The notes under the pieces are model-generated. The model was not told the DNA's origin. It ran no database searches and worked only from the letters and a program-made list of their open reading frames with translations. Below, piece after piece: positions 1 to 6,966 of a DNA stretch of 10,869 nt. Made by a program: the position numbers and the translations under genes. The first letter of the stretch is position 1, and each line of letters starts with the position of its first letter. The DNA is from Bacillota bacterium (GTDB lineage Bacteria; Bacillota; Clostridia; Peptostreptococcales; Anaerovoracaceae): contig JAUNBO010000054.1 of the NCBI GenBank assembly GCA_030527065.1, forward strand, positions 1 to 10,869. The letters are read 5' to 3'.

Positions 1-13
1 ATTGGAGAAAAAC

Positions 14-1207
14 ATGAAGACCATCTATCTGGATTATGCGGCTACTACGCCGGTCAAACAAGAAGTCCTGGCGGAGATGCTCCCTTACTTTTCGGAAAAA
101 TTCGGCAATCCCTCCAGCCTGTACGCCATGGGACAGGAGTCCAGAGAGGCTTTGGAAAAAGCCCGGGCGCAAGTGGCTTCTCTCATCGGGGCCAAACCCA
201 GAGAGATCAGCTTCACCTCCTCGGGGACAGAGGCGGACAACTGGGCGGTGGCGGGAGCCGCCAGGTCCCGGAGAAAAAAGGGCAACCATATCATCACTAC
301 GAAGATCGAGCATCACGCCCTCCTCCACACCTGTCAGGCCCTGGAGAAGGAAGGATTTGCAGTTACTTACCTGGATGTGGATTCCTGCGGCCGGGTGGAC
401 CCGGCGGAGCTGGAAGCGGCCATCACGGAAGGCACCATCCTTGTCAGCATCATGTATGCCAACAATGAGGTGGGGACCATACAGCCCATAAAGGAGCTGG
501 CGGCCATCGCCAAAAAGCACGGCGTCCTCTTCCATACAGATGCGGTGCAGGCCCTGGGCAACATGGACATAGACGTAAAGGAGCTTGGGGTGGACCTTAT
601 GTCCGTTTCTGCACATAAGATCTATGGCCCGAAAGGAATCGGCGCCTTATATATCCGGCAGGGAGTGGCCATTGCCAACCTGGTTTACGGCGGCGCTCAG
701 GAAAATAAAAAAAGAGCGGGAACGGAAAACCTCGGCGGCATCGTAGGCTTCGGAAAGGCTGCGGAGCTGGCGGGCCGGGACCTGCAGCAGCATCAGGCAA
801 AGCTTGCAGGGCTTCGGGACTATTTCATAGAGCAGGTCCAACAGAGGATCCCGGAGGTGGATGTGAACGGTTCCCTGGAACACAGGCTGCCGGGGAACGC
901 CAACCTGATTTTTAATTATGTGGAAGGAGAGGCCCTGCTTCTCTATCTGGACGCCAGGGGCATCTGCGCTTCCACCGGCTCCGCCTGTTCTTCCGCCAGC
1001 TTTTCTCCCTCCCATGTGCTTCTGGCCATGGGACTGCCGCCGGAAAAGGTCTACAGCTCCATCCGGTTCACCCTGGGAGATTTCACCACCAAAGAAGACC
1101 TGGACCATGTGACGGAAGAACTGGTAAGGATAGTGGAGCAGCTTCGGTCCTTCTCCCCATATAATAAGGACAGGCCCATGGAAAGCCGTCAGGTGCTGAG
1201 AGCATAG
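14..1207 (+). CDS. nifS: Cysteine desulfurase, NifS/IscS family
   Basis: PLP-dependent enzyme that turns L-cysteine into alanine and an enzyme-bound persulfide, the sulfur source for Fe-S assembly and tRNA thiolation in the cytosol. The 397-residue product has the usual family length. Visible motifs: N-terminal LDYAATTP (residues 6-13), SSGTEADN (69-76), the substrate/PLP histidines in IEHHALLH (98-105), HTDAVQ (174-179), the PLP-Schiff-base lysine in SAHKIYGPKG (Lys202), RAGTEN (234-239), and the persulfide-carrying cysteine in STGSACSSAS (Cys325). I start it at ATG 14 because GGAG lies 6 nt upstream (4-7); a TTG at 2 is in frame but overlaps that ribosome site. The gene is 36 nt upstream of the IscU scaffold gene and clearly in one operon with it and mnmA. 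The operon promoter is not in the window. Identity is very secure; whether to name it nifS or iscS is a matter of convention. Confidence 0.96.
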   Translation: MKTIYLDYAATTPVKQEVLAEMLPYFSEKFGNPSSLYAMGQESREALEKARAQVASLIGAKPREISFTSSGTEADNWAVAGAARSRRKKGNHIITTKIEHHALLHTCQALEKEGFAVTYLDVDSCGRVDPAELEAAITEGTILVSIMYANNEVGTIQPIKELAAIAKKHGVLFHTDAVQALGNMDIDVKELGVDLMSVSAHKIYGPKGIGALYIRQGVAIANLVYGGAQENKKRAGTENLGGIVGFGKAAELAGRDLQQHQAKLAGLRDYFIEQVQQRIPEVDVNGSLEHRLPGNANLIFNYVEGEALLLYLDARGICASTGSACSSASFSPSHVLLAMGLPPEKVYSSIRFTLGDFTTKEDLDHVTEELVRIVEQLRSFSPYNKDRPMESRQVLRA

Positions 1208-1243
1208 AAGATCATAGATTTTGGAAGGAGCAAGAGAATTGTC

Positions 1244-1687
1244 ATGAGCATGTATAACGAAAAAGTAATGGAACACTTTATGCACCCGCAAAATGCCGGA
1301 GATATGGAAAACCCCTCTGCGGTGGGTTCCTACGGAAGCCCCGTGTGCGGAGATATGATGGAGATTTCCCTGAAGATAGAAGACGGCGTCATTCAGGACG
1401 CAAAATTCAAGACCTTCGGCTGCGGCTCCGCCATCGCTTCCTCCAGCGTGGCCACGGAGATGATAAAAGGAAAGACCCTGGAGGAGGCTCTGGAGCTGAC
1501 CAACCAGAACTTTGTGGACGAACTGGGGGGACTTCCTGCACCCAAGGTCCACTGCTCCGTCTTGTCGGAGCAGGCCATCAAGCTGGCCATTTACAACTAC
1601 GCCAAGGAGAAGGGCCTTCAACTGAAGGGTCTGGAGGGCTTCGACCCGGACAGAGACATTCACGATGACGAGGATGAGCACGAATAA
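1244..1687 (+). CDS. iscU: IscU/NifU-type Fe-S cluster assembly scaffold
   Basis: Scaffold on which [2Fe-2S]/[4Fe-4S] clusters are built from desulfurase sulfur and then handed to apo-proteins. The 147-residue single-domain protein opens with the family signature MYNEKVMEHFMHP and carries the three cluster cysteines in GSPVCGD (Cys35, followed by Asp37), FGCGSA (Cys60) and KVHCSV (Cys104, preceded by His103), matching the Cys-Asp-Cys-His-Cys set of IscU. The segment before the last cysteine is LPAPK rather than the LPPVK that HscA chaperone recognises in proteobacterial IscU, and no hscA/hscB is nearby. The C-terminus is strongly acidic (DDEDEHE). ATG 1244 has GGAAGGAG at 1223-1230 (13 nt away) with a weaker AAGAG at 1232-1236; ATG 1250 is an alternative start. 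Its last 23 nt overlap mnmA if that gene begins at 1665, implying coupled translation. Confidence 0.94.
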   Translation: MSMYNEKVMEHFMHPQNAGDMENPSAVGSYGSPVCGDMMEISLKIEDGVIQDAKFKTFGCGSAIASSSVATEMIKGKTLEEALELTNQNFVDELGGLPAPKVHCSVLSEQAIKLAIYNYAKEKGLQLKGLEGFDPDRDIHDDEDEHE

Positions 1688-2768
1688 AAAGGTGATTCTG
1701 GGACTCAGCGGCGGTGTGGACAGCACTGCCGCCGTTTTATTGCTGCAAAAAGCCGGTTATCAGGTGACCGGCCTTTTTTTCAGCGTGACGGAAAACCGGG
1801 AGGAAGAACATGAAAAGGCCCGGGAGGCCGCTGCCGCCCTGGGGATCCCTTTGCTTTACAGGGAGCTTTCCGCTCCCTTCCGGGAACGCATCGTTTCCTA
1901 TTTTTGCGGAGAGTATATGAAGGGAAGGACTCCCAACCCCTGTGTGCTGTGCAACCCGGAGATCAAGTTCCGGGCCTTGCAGGAAGCTGCGGAGGAGGAA
2001 GGGGCGTCCTTTATCGCCACGGGCCATTATGCCGGGGTGGAACAGGACTCTTCTACCGGGATCTGGTTTCCCGTCAGAGGGCGAAGTCAGGCGAAGGACC
2101 AGTCCTACATGCTGTACCGTCTGCCGCAGGATATTTTGAGCCGTCTCCTTCTTCCCCTGGGAGAAATGGCTTCCAAGGAGGAGGTGCGGGCGCTGGCAAA
2201 GGCGGAGGGCGCCCCCAACGCCGATGCCGGCGACAGCCAGGAGATCTGCTTCATCCCTGATGGAGATTATGTCTCCTATATGGAAGGGCTGGGGTTCCGC
2301 CCCCAGCCGGGCTTTTTCCTGGACAGGGAAGGGAAGGTGCTGGGAAAACACAGAGGGCTGCCTCACTATACCATAGGGCAGAGAAAAGGCCTGGGCCTCG
2401 CCTTTGGGAAGCCCATGTATGTGGAGGGGCTGGACGGGGAGGCCAACACCGTCACCCTGGGAGACGGGGAAGGGCTGCTGCGGAAGGCTGTCTGGGCGGA
2501 GCAGTGCTTTTTCCACGGATACCCGCAAAACACAGGACTTCCCGCGGCCTATGAGGGGCTGGAAGTCCTGGGGAAGATACGTTATGCGGCAACGCCTGCT
2601 CCCGCCGTGCTGCGGGGTTGGGAAGGGGGCCGGCTTCTGGCGGAGTTCCGGGAAGCGCAGCGGGCTCCTGCGCCGGGCCAGTCCATGGTCTTTTATGCGG
2701 GAGACCGGGTGATAGGCGGCGGTATCATCTGCGGCAGTGAGGTCCGGGGCGGAAGCGTCAATACATGA
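1665..2768 (+). CDS. mnmA: tRNA-specific 2-thiouridylase MnmA
   Basis: ATP-dependent enzyme that adenylates U34 of tRNA-Lys, -Glu and -Gln and replaces O2 with sulfur (s2U34). The sequence shows the PP-loop LGLSGGVDS (residues 12-20), GRTPNPCVLCNPEIKF with the catalytic cysteine (Cys96; Cys93 is an extra nearby thiol), the ATGHYA motif (118-123), SQEICFIPDGDY with the second catalytic cysteine (Cys195), HYTIGQRKGLG (234-244) and the C-terminal beta-barrel ending PGQSMVFYAGDRVIGGGII. The segment between the PP-loop and the first catalytic motif is shorter than in the E. coli enzyme as I recall it. The start is uncertain: ATG 1665 lies inside iscU, 8 nt after a weak AGAGA; ATG 1674 (MSTNKKVILG) fits the family N-terminus better but has GAGG directly against it. 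The 3' end overlaps the convergent aldo/keto reductase gene by 11 bp. The desulfurase in the same operon is the likely sulfur donor, as YrvO is for MnmA in Bacillus. Confidence 0.95.
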   Translation: MTRMSTNKKVILGLSGGVDSTAAVLLLQKAGYQVTGLFFSVTENREEEHEKAREAAAALGIPLLYRELSAPFRERIVSYFCGEYMKGRTPNPCVLCNPEIKFRALQEAAEEEGASFIATGHYAGVEQDSSTGIWFPVRGRSQAKDQSYMLYRLPQDILSRLLLPLGEMASKEEVRALAKAEGAPNADAGDSQEICFIPDGDYVSYMEGLGFRPQPGFFLDREGKVLGKHRGLPHYTIGQRKGLGLAFGKPMYVEGLDGEANTVTLGDGEGLLRKAVWAEQCFFHGYPQNTGLPAAYEGLEVLGKIRYAATPAPAVLRGWEGGRLLAEFREAQRAPAPGQSMVFYAGDRVIGGGIICGSEVRGGSVNT

Positions 2769-3720
2769 CGATGGCCATGACCGGACAGGCAGGGGCGCAA
2801 TAACCGCAGGTGATACAGCGGCTGTGATCCACCTCTGCCAGCCCCCGGCTGTTGAGGAATATGGCATGATTCGGGCAGCGCTTTACACAGCTGCCGCAGC
2901 CCTCGCAATCGCCCTGGTCTATGGTTATCTTTTTATGGGAGAGAGAAGGGGTGTAGTCTTCCGGCAGCTTTCCTTCCAGATAGTCCAATATCTGGTCTAT
3001 TTCGTATTTGTACCCAAAGCCTATCATCATGGAATCCAGGCCCGGAAGCCCGCTGGCATAGTCCAGGGCTTCCCTGAAATGGGGGGTCAGATTGCCGCCG
3101 CCGAAGACCTTCATGGCAAATACGCCTTTGCCTGCCTGATGGGCTTTTGCGATGGCGGCTTCCATTTCCTCCCGGGGACCCTTCCCGCTGCCTTTGCGTA
3201 TGCCCAGGCCTGAAAAATTGATGAGGGGAAAGAGGATGTCCAGCTCCGGCGTCACTGCGGCCCGCTCCGCCGCATCGATATGGTGGGTGGAGATGCCCAC
3301 GGCCTTTATCCGTCCCTTTGCCTTGGCGTCCTGCAGGCAGGCCCAGGCTCCGGCCCTATGCTCCCAATCCGGGTCCTCCCGGACCTCGTGGAGGAGAAAG
3401 ATGTCTATGACGTCTCTGTCCAGGGCCTGGCGGCACTCTTCTATGGCAAAGTCCATTTCTTCATAGGATGCGTCCAGGCTCTTGGAGGCGATGACCGGGT
3501 CTCCGGAGAAGCCCTTCAGGGCCTGCCGTATGTAAGGGTAGGTTTTATAATACTGGGCCGTGTCCATGAAGTTGATACCGGCCTCCAGGGCATACCGAAG
3601 CACCGCCGCCCCTTCGTCTACGGGAAGATTCATCTGCCAGGGCCCTACGGTGAGGACGCCAAAGCCTGCCGGCGTCACCTGCAGCCCTGATTTCCCAAGG
3701 GGTTTCAATTCCAATGCCAT
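2758..3720 (-). CDS. Aldo/keto reductase with C-terminal 2x[4Fe-4S] ferredoxin domain
   Basis: Predicted soluble oxidoreductase of 320 residues; substrate unknown. The N-terminal TIM-barrel part (about 1-260) has the AKR pattern LGKSGLQVTPAGFG (8-21), NFMDTAQYY (50-58; Asp53, Tyr58), Lys80 in VIASKS and His111 in IFLLHEVRED, giving the Asp-Tyr-Lys-His tetrad. The C-terminal part has two CxxCxxCxxxCP motifs, Cys272/275/278/282 and Cys302/305/308/312, each expected to bind a [4Fe-4S] cluster. Such fusions are common in anaerobic Clostridia and are usually annotated only as aldo/keto reductase; electron exchange between clusters and the barrel is an inference. The reading frame stays open 60 codons further upstream, but the start is set at ATG 3718-3720 because GAGGTG (3727-3732) lies 6 nt before it and the protein then starts like the family. 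It stands alone between two plus-strand operons. Confidence 0.93.
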   Translation of the reverse strand: MALELKPLGKSGLQVTPAGFGVLTVGPWQMNLPVDEGAAVLRYALEAGINFMDTAQYYKTYPYIRQALKGFSGDPVIASKSLDASYEEMDFAIEECRQALDRDVIDIFLLHEVREDPDWEHRAGAWACLQDAKAKGRIKAVGISTHHIDAAERAAVTPELDILFPLINFSGLGIRKGSGKGPREEMEAAIAKAHQAGKGVFAMKVFGGGNLTPHFREALDYASGLPGLDSMMIGFGYKYEIDQILDYLEGKLPEDYTPSLSHKKITIDQGDCEGCGSCVKRCPNHAIFLNSRGLAEVDHSRCITCGYCAPACPVMAIVMY

Positions 3721-3787
3721 ATCCTTCACCTCTGTTTCGTTATAGATGCACATGAAAAGTACGATGTTGCTTTTCAAATTCTCAAAC

Positions 3788-3796
3788 ATTATATCA
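3788..3796 (-). promoter_or_regulatory. Candidate extended -10 promoter for the aldo/keto reductase gene
   Basis: On the minus strand TGATATAAT reads as an extended -10 (TGnTATAAT), with the perfect hexamer TATAAT at 3788-3793. No good -35 hexamer is found 16-18 bp upstream, which is tolerated by extended -10 promoters. The predicted transcription start near 3781 would leave a leader of about 60 nt before ATG 3720. It lies back to back with the alaS promoter. Confidence 0.5.
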
Positions 3797-3853
3797 CATA
3801 TTTCATCGGGTGCGGCAGCTGCGGCGGAAAAGAGGAAGTTTTTGCGATTTTTC

Positions 3854-3882
3854 TTGTAAAACCCATGCCTCTTTGATAAAAT
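3854..3882 (+). promoter_or_regulatory. Sigma-A-type promoter for alaS
   Basis: TTGTAA (3854-3859) and TAAAAT (3877-3882) are separated by exactly 17 bp. The predicted start of transcription near 3889 leaves a leader of only about 29 nt before the alaS ATG. That is far too short for a T-box riboswitch, which controls many aminoacyl-tRNA synthetase genes in Gram-positive bacteria. Confidence 0.65.
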
Positions 3883-3917
3883 AGGGACGCATTGTTTCAC
3901 AGGAGGATAAAGTTTTT

Positions 3918-6542
3918 ATGGAAAAAATAGGATTGAACCAGCTGCGGACCATGTTCCTGGAGTTCTACAGAGAAAAGGAGCATTATGTAAGAAAAAGCTA
4001 TTCTCTTGTCCCTGAGAAGGATAAGAGCTTGTTGATCATAAATTCCGGCATGGCCCCTCTTAAGCCGTATTTTGCCGGGATCGAAACGCCGCCGGCCCCC
4101 CGGATGGCTACCTGCCAGAAGTGCATAAGGACCGGAGATATAGACAACGTAGGCTATACGGCCCGTCACGGCACGTTCTTTGAAATGCTGGGGAGCTTCT
4201 CTTTCGGCGACTATTTTAAAAAGGAATCCCTTTCCTGGGGCTGGGAGTTCATGACTCAGGTCCTGAAGCTGCCGGAGGAACGGCTGTGGGCCAGCATTTA
4301 CGAAGAAGACGAAGAGGCTTACGATATCTGGCGGAATGTGATCCGCATGCCGGAGGAGCGCATTGTCCGCCTGGGCAAGGACGATAATTTCTGGCAGATC
4401 GGCATAGGCCCCTGCGGGCCCTGCTCCGAGGTCTATTATGACCGTGGAGAAGAATTCGGCTGCGGGAAGCCGGACTGCAAGCCCGGCTGTGAATGCGACC
4501 GCTATGTGGAATTCTGGAACCATGTGTTCACCCAGTTCAATGCGGACACAGAGAACAATTATACGCCTCTGGCCCATAAGAACATAGATACGGGGCTGGG
4601 GCTGGAGCGTCTGGCCTGCATCATGCAGGAAACGGATTCCATCTTCGCCGTGGACACCATCAGGCATATTTTAAAGAAGGTGGAGAAGGTCTCCGGCGTG
4701 GCCTATGAAGGCGGCGCCGCCAAAACCGACGTTTCCATCCGCATCATCACCGACCACATCCGCTCCATCACCTTCATGATAGGGGACGGCATCCTGCCCA
4801 GCAACGAGGGCAGGGGCTATGTTTTGCGCCGCCTTCTCCGCAGAGCCGCCCGTCATGGGAAGCTGCTGGGGGTGGAAGGGACCTTCCTGGCAAATCTGTC
4901 GGAAAACGTCATAGAGGTTTCCGGCGACGCTTATCCCGAGATACGGGAACGGAAGGAATACATCCACCGTATCCTTTCCATAGAAGAAGAGAAATTCAGC
5001 AATACCATAGACCAGGGCATGTCCCTGCTGCGGGAGCATATGGAGGAGATGAAAAGGGCAGGGGAGACCGTCCTTTCCGGAGACAAGGTTTTCCGCCTTT
5101 ACGACACCTTCGGCTTCCCTTACGAGCTGACGGAGGAGATCCTGGCCGAGGAAGGCTGTTCCGCCGACGAAGAAGGCTTCCGCAGGAATATGGAACACCA
5201 GAAGGAGACGGCCAGGTCCGCCAGAAAGTCCGATATGGACCAGGGCTGGGCCGACGAGGCGGCTCTTTTCGCCGCCCAGGGGAAGACGGAATTCATCGGC
5301 TATCAGACCCTTCAGGGGGAAGCCGTGGTAAAGGGGATCTTCTGGGACAAAAAGCCGCTGGATTCCCTGAAGGAAGGGGACGTGGCCCGCATCGTCCTGG
5401 ACCGCACGCCTTTTTATGCGGAAGGCGGAGGCCAGGCCTCAGACACGGGCATGGTCTATAACGACAGCTTCTCTGCGGAGGTCCAGTCCGTGGTGAGATT
5501 CCAGGATGTGTTTGCCCATAAGATCTGCGTCATTTCCGGCGCCTTACAGCCGGGAGACCGGCTCCATGCCATGGTTTCCGCTGTGAGAAGAAACGAGACC
5601 GCCAGGAACCATACGGCCACTCATCTGCTGCAAAAAGCCCTGCGCCAGGTCCTGGGAGACCACGTGGAGCAGGCGGGTTCCAGCGTTACGGAGGAGAGCC
5701 TTCGTTTCGACTTCACTCATTTTGAAGCCGTTTCCAGGGCTCAGTTGGCGGAGATAGAGAACATCGTCAATGAAAAAATCTGCCAGTTCCTTCCGGTGGA
5801 AGCCCGGGAGATGCCGCTGGAGGAGGCCCTGAAAACCGGAGCCATGTCTCTCTTTGGAGAAAAATACGGAGATACGGTGCGGGTGGTGTCTGTCGGAGAT
5901 TTCAGCTGCGAGCTCTGCGGAGGCACCCATCTGAGCAATTCCGGCCAGGCCGGAGCCTTCAAGATCCTCTCTGAAAGCAGTGTGGCCGCCGGCGTCCGCC
6001 GTATAGAGGCCATCACAGGCTCCGGCGTTTATAAGCGTCTCAACGAGAGTGAACGGATCCTGAGCGAAGCCGCCGAAACTCTCAAGACCAATACGGACGG
6101 CCTTGCGGCAAAGGTCGCTTCCTTGGCGGAGGAAGTGAAGGGCTGCCGGAAGGAGCTGGAAGAGTTCCGCAGAAGCGCCCTGGACACCGTAATCGGAAAA
6201 TCTCTGGAAGACGCCGTCACCATCAACGGCGTAAAGCTGGTGCGCCGGCATCTGAAGGAAGATTACGACGTCAACGACCTCCGCATCCTGTGCGACAAGA
6301 TAAAAGAAGTCAGCCCCTCCACGGTGATCGTTCTTGCCCTGGAAGGGGAGGGGAAGGTCACCTTCATCGTGGCCGTTACCGACGATCTGCTGGACAAGGG
6401 CTATCACGCCGGCAATCTCATCAAGAAGATCGCGGCGGCAGCCGGCGGCGGCGGCGGCGGGAAAGCGGATATGGCCCAGGCCGGCGCCAAAGACGTATCC
6501 CGGATAAAGGACGCCCTGGATACGGCCGCCACATTGCTGTAG
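3918..6542 (+). CDS. alaS: Alanyl-tRNA synthetase
   Basis: Class II synthetase that charges tRNA-Ala and hydrolyses Ser-/Gly-tRNA-Ala. The 874-residue length and all domains fit the family. The catalytic domain (about 1-250) includes the ARHGTFFEMLGSFSFGDYF block (82-100) and a cysteine-rich insert (Cys166, 169, 182, 187, 191, 193) that I recall from other Bacillota AlaRS. The tRNA-recognition domain follows, with DGILPSNEGRGYVLRRLLRR (290-309). The editing domain has the zinc site HTATH (565-569; His565, His569) and CELCGGTH (664-671; Cys667, His671). A coiled-coil linker (about 705-755) leads to the C-Ala domain with the glycine-rich GGGGGGKADMAQAG (843-856). ATG 3918 has AGGAGG at 3901-3906, a rather long 11-nt spacing. 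No terminator separates it from ireB, 92 nt downstream, although ireB also has a promoter of its own. Confidence 0.98.
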   Translation: MEKIGLNQLRTMFLEFYREKEHYVRKSYSLVPEKDKSLLIINSGMAPLKPYFAGIETPPAPRMATCQKCIRTGDIDNVGYTARHGTFFEMLGSFSFGDYFKKESLSWGWEFMTQVLKLPEERLWASIYEEDEEAYDIWRNVIRMPEERIVRLGKDDNFWQIGIGPCGPCSEVYYDRGEEFGCGKPDCKPGCECDRYVEFWNHVFTQFNADTENNYTPLAHKNIDTGLGLERLACIMQETDSIFAVDTIRHILKKVEKVSGVAYEGGAAKTDVSIRIITDHIRSITFMIGDGILPSNEGRGYVLRRLLRRAARHGKLLGVEGTFLANLSENVIEVSGDAYPEIRERKEYIHRILSIEEEKFSNTIDQGMSLLREHMEEMKRAGETVLSGDKVFRLYDTFGFPYELTEEILAEEGCSADEEGFRRNMEHQKETARSARKSDMDQGWADEAALFAAQGKTEFIGYQTLQGEAVVKGIFWDKKPLDSLKEGDVARIVLDRTPFYAEGGGQASDTGMVYNDSFSAEVQSVVRFQDVFAHKICVISGALQPGDRLHAMVSAVRRNETARNHTATHLLQKALRQVLGDHVEQAGSSVTEESLRFDFTHFEAVSRAQLAEIENIVNEKICQFLPVEAREMPLEEALKTGAMSLFGEKYGDTVRVVSVGDFSCELCGGTHLSNSGQAGAFKILSESSVAAGVRRIEAITGSGVYKRLNESERILSEAAETLKTNTDGLAAKVASLAEEVKGCRKELEEFRRSALDTVIGKSLEDAVTINGVKLVRRHLKEDYDVNDLRILCDKIKEVSPSTVIVLALEGEGKVTFIVAVTDDLLDKGYHAGNLIKKIAAAAGGGGGGKADMAQAGAKDVSRIKDALDTAATLL

Positions 6543-6576
6543 TTTATTACAACAATATTAAATAAAAGATTTCATC

Positions 6577-6604
6577 TTGTTTCCGAACCAGCCTTTGCTA
6601 TAAT
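6577..6604 (+). promoter_or_regulatory. Promoter for ireB (and perhaps ruvX)
   Basis: TTGTTT (6577-6582) and a perfect TATAAT (6599-6604) are 16 bp apart, and the -10 is extended (TGCTATAAT, 6596-6604). Predicted transcription begins near 6611, giving a leader of about 24 nt that contains the ireB ribosome site. It provides transcription of ireB independent of alaS. Confidence 0.7.
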
Positions 6605-6634
6605 GTATATGTACTGAGGAAGGAGGTTTGAAAG

Positions 6635-6883
6635 ATGGAGCGAGATACGATCCTGTTCAAAAACCCGGAAAAAGGAGCCCAGGAAACCACCGAGGACATC
6701 CTGCGTTCTGTTTACAACGCATTGGAAGAGAAGGGATACAACGCCATAGACCAGATGGTGGGCTATATCCTCTCGGGAGATCCTTCCTACATTACGGCTC
6801 ATAACAACGCCAGAAACATCGTCAGGCGCATAGAAAGAGACGATCTGGTGGAAGAGCTGCTTCGCGGATTTTTGAAAAAATAG
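6635..6883 (+). CDS. ireB: IreB family regulator (DUF965/UPF0297)
   Basis: Small cytosolic protein of 82 residues. In Enterococcus faecalis IreB is phosphorylated by the PASTA kinase IreK and negatively influences cephalosporin tolerance; the Bacillus homologue is YrzL. The family core is plainly present: NALEEKGYNAIDQMVGYILS (28-47), the signature GDPSYITAHNNARNIVRRIE (48-67), then RDDLVEELLRGFLKK. Thr5 in the N-terminal MERDTILFK lines up with the second phosphorylated threonine of the enterococcal protein; the first threonine has no counterpart here (my alignment by eye). The ribosome site AGGAGG (6621-6626) lies 8 nt before ATG. Position between alaS and ruvX is the conserved Bacillota arrangement. 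An intrinsic terminator begins 14 nt after the stop codon. Confidence 0.94.
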   Translation: MERDTILFKNPEKGAQETTEDILRSVYNALEEKGYNAIDQMVGYILSGDPSYITAHNNARNIVRRIERDDLVEELLRGFLKK

Positions 6884-6897
6884 ACACAGAAGAACAG

Positions 6898-6926
6898 AAG
6901 GCGGACTGCGCGTCCGCTTTTCTTTT
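6898..6926 (+). terminator. Intrinsic terminator after ireB
   Basis: Stem AAGGCGGAC (6898-6906) pairs with GTCCGCTTT (6912-6920), closed by the 5-nt loop TGCGC and including one G-U pair, and is followed by a U-rich tract TTTTCTTTT (6918-6926). This is a textbook rho-independent terminator. It lies inside what is usually one transcription unit, only 40 nt upstream of the ruvX start. Confidence 0.85.
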
Positions 6927-6936
6927 GTTGTTCAAT

Positions 6937-6951
6937 ACCGGAAAGGCCGGT
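6937..6951 (+). promoter_or_regulatory. Short hairpin just upstream of the ruvX ribosome site
   Basis: ACCGG (6937-6941) and CCGGT (6947-6951) form a perfect 5-bp stem with a 5-nt loop, ending one base before the ruvX Shine-Dalgarno AAAGGA (6953-6958). It has no U-tract, so it is not a terminator. It could affect ribosome access or mRNA stability, but that is inference from position only. Confidence 0.4.
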
Positions 6952-6966
6952 GAAAGGACTGGATTT

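Noticed and set aside
647..1726. 359-codon open frame on the minus strand across nifS and iscU
   Set aside because: It runs opposite to two unmistakable genes, shows no family motif and is explained by codon bias of the sense genes.
1737..2867. 376-codon open frame on the minus strand opposite mnmA
   Set aside because: Composition is that of an antisense frame (rich in Pro, His, Gln, Arg) and mnmA on the plus strand is certain.
3721..3900. 60-codon upstream extension of the aldo/keto reductase
   Set aside because: It contains the probable promoter, has no family similarity, and ATG 3720 has its own good ribosome site.
5544..6407. 287-codon open frame on the minus strand inside alaS, with others at 3897-4667 and 4671-5198
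   Set aside because: Antisense shadows of alaS, which has every expected domain; no independent motif or ribosome site recognised.
6442..6461. (GGC)n repeat near the end of alaS as a possible slippage tract
   Set aside because: It encodes the glycine run that is normal for the AlaRS C-terminal domain, so the repeat is explained by the protein.
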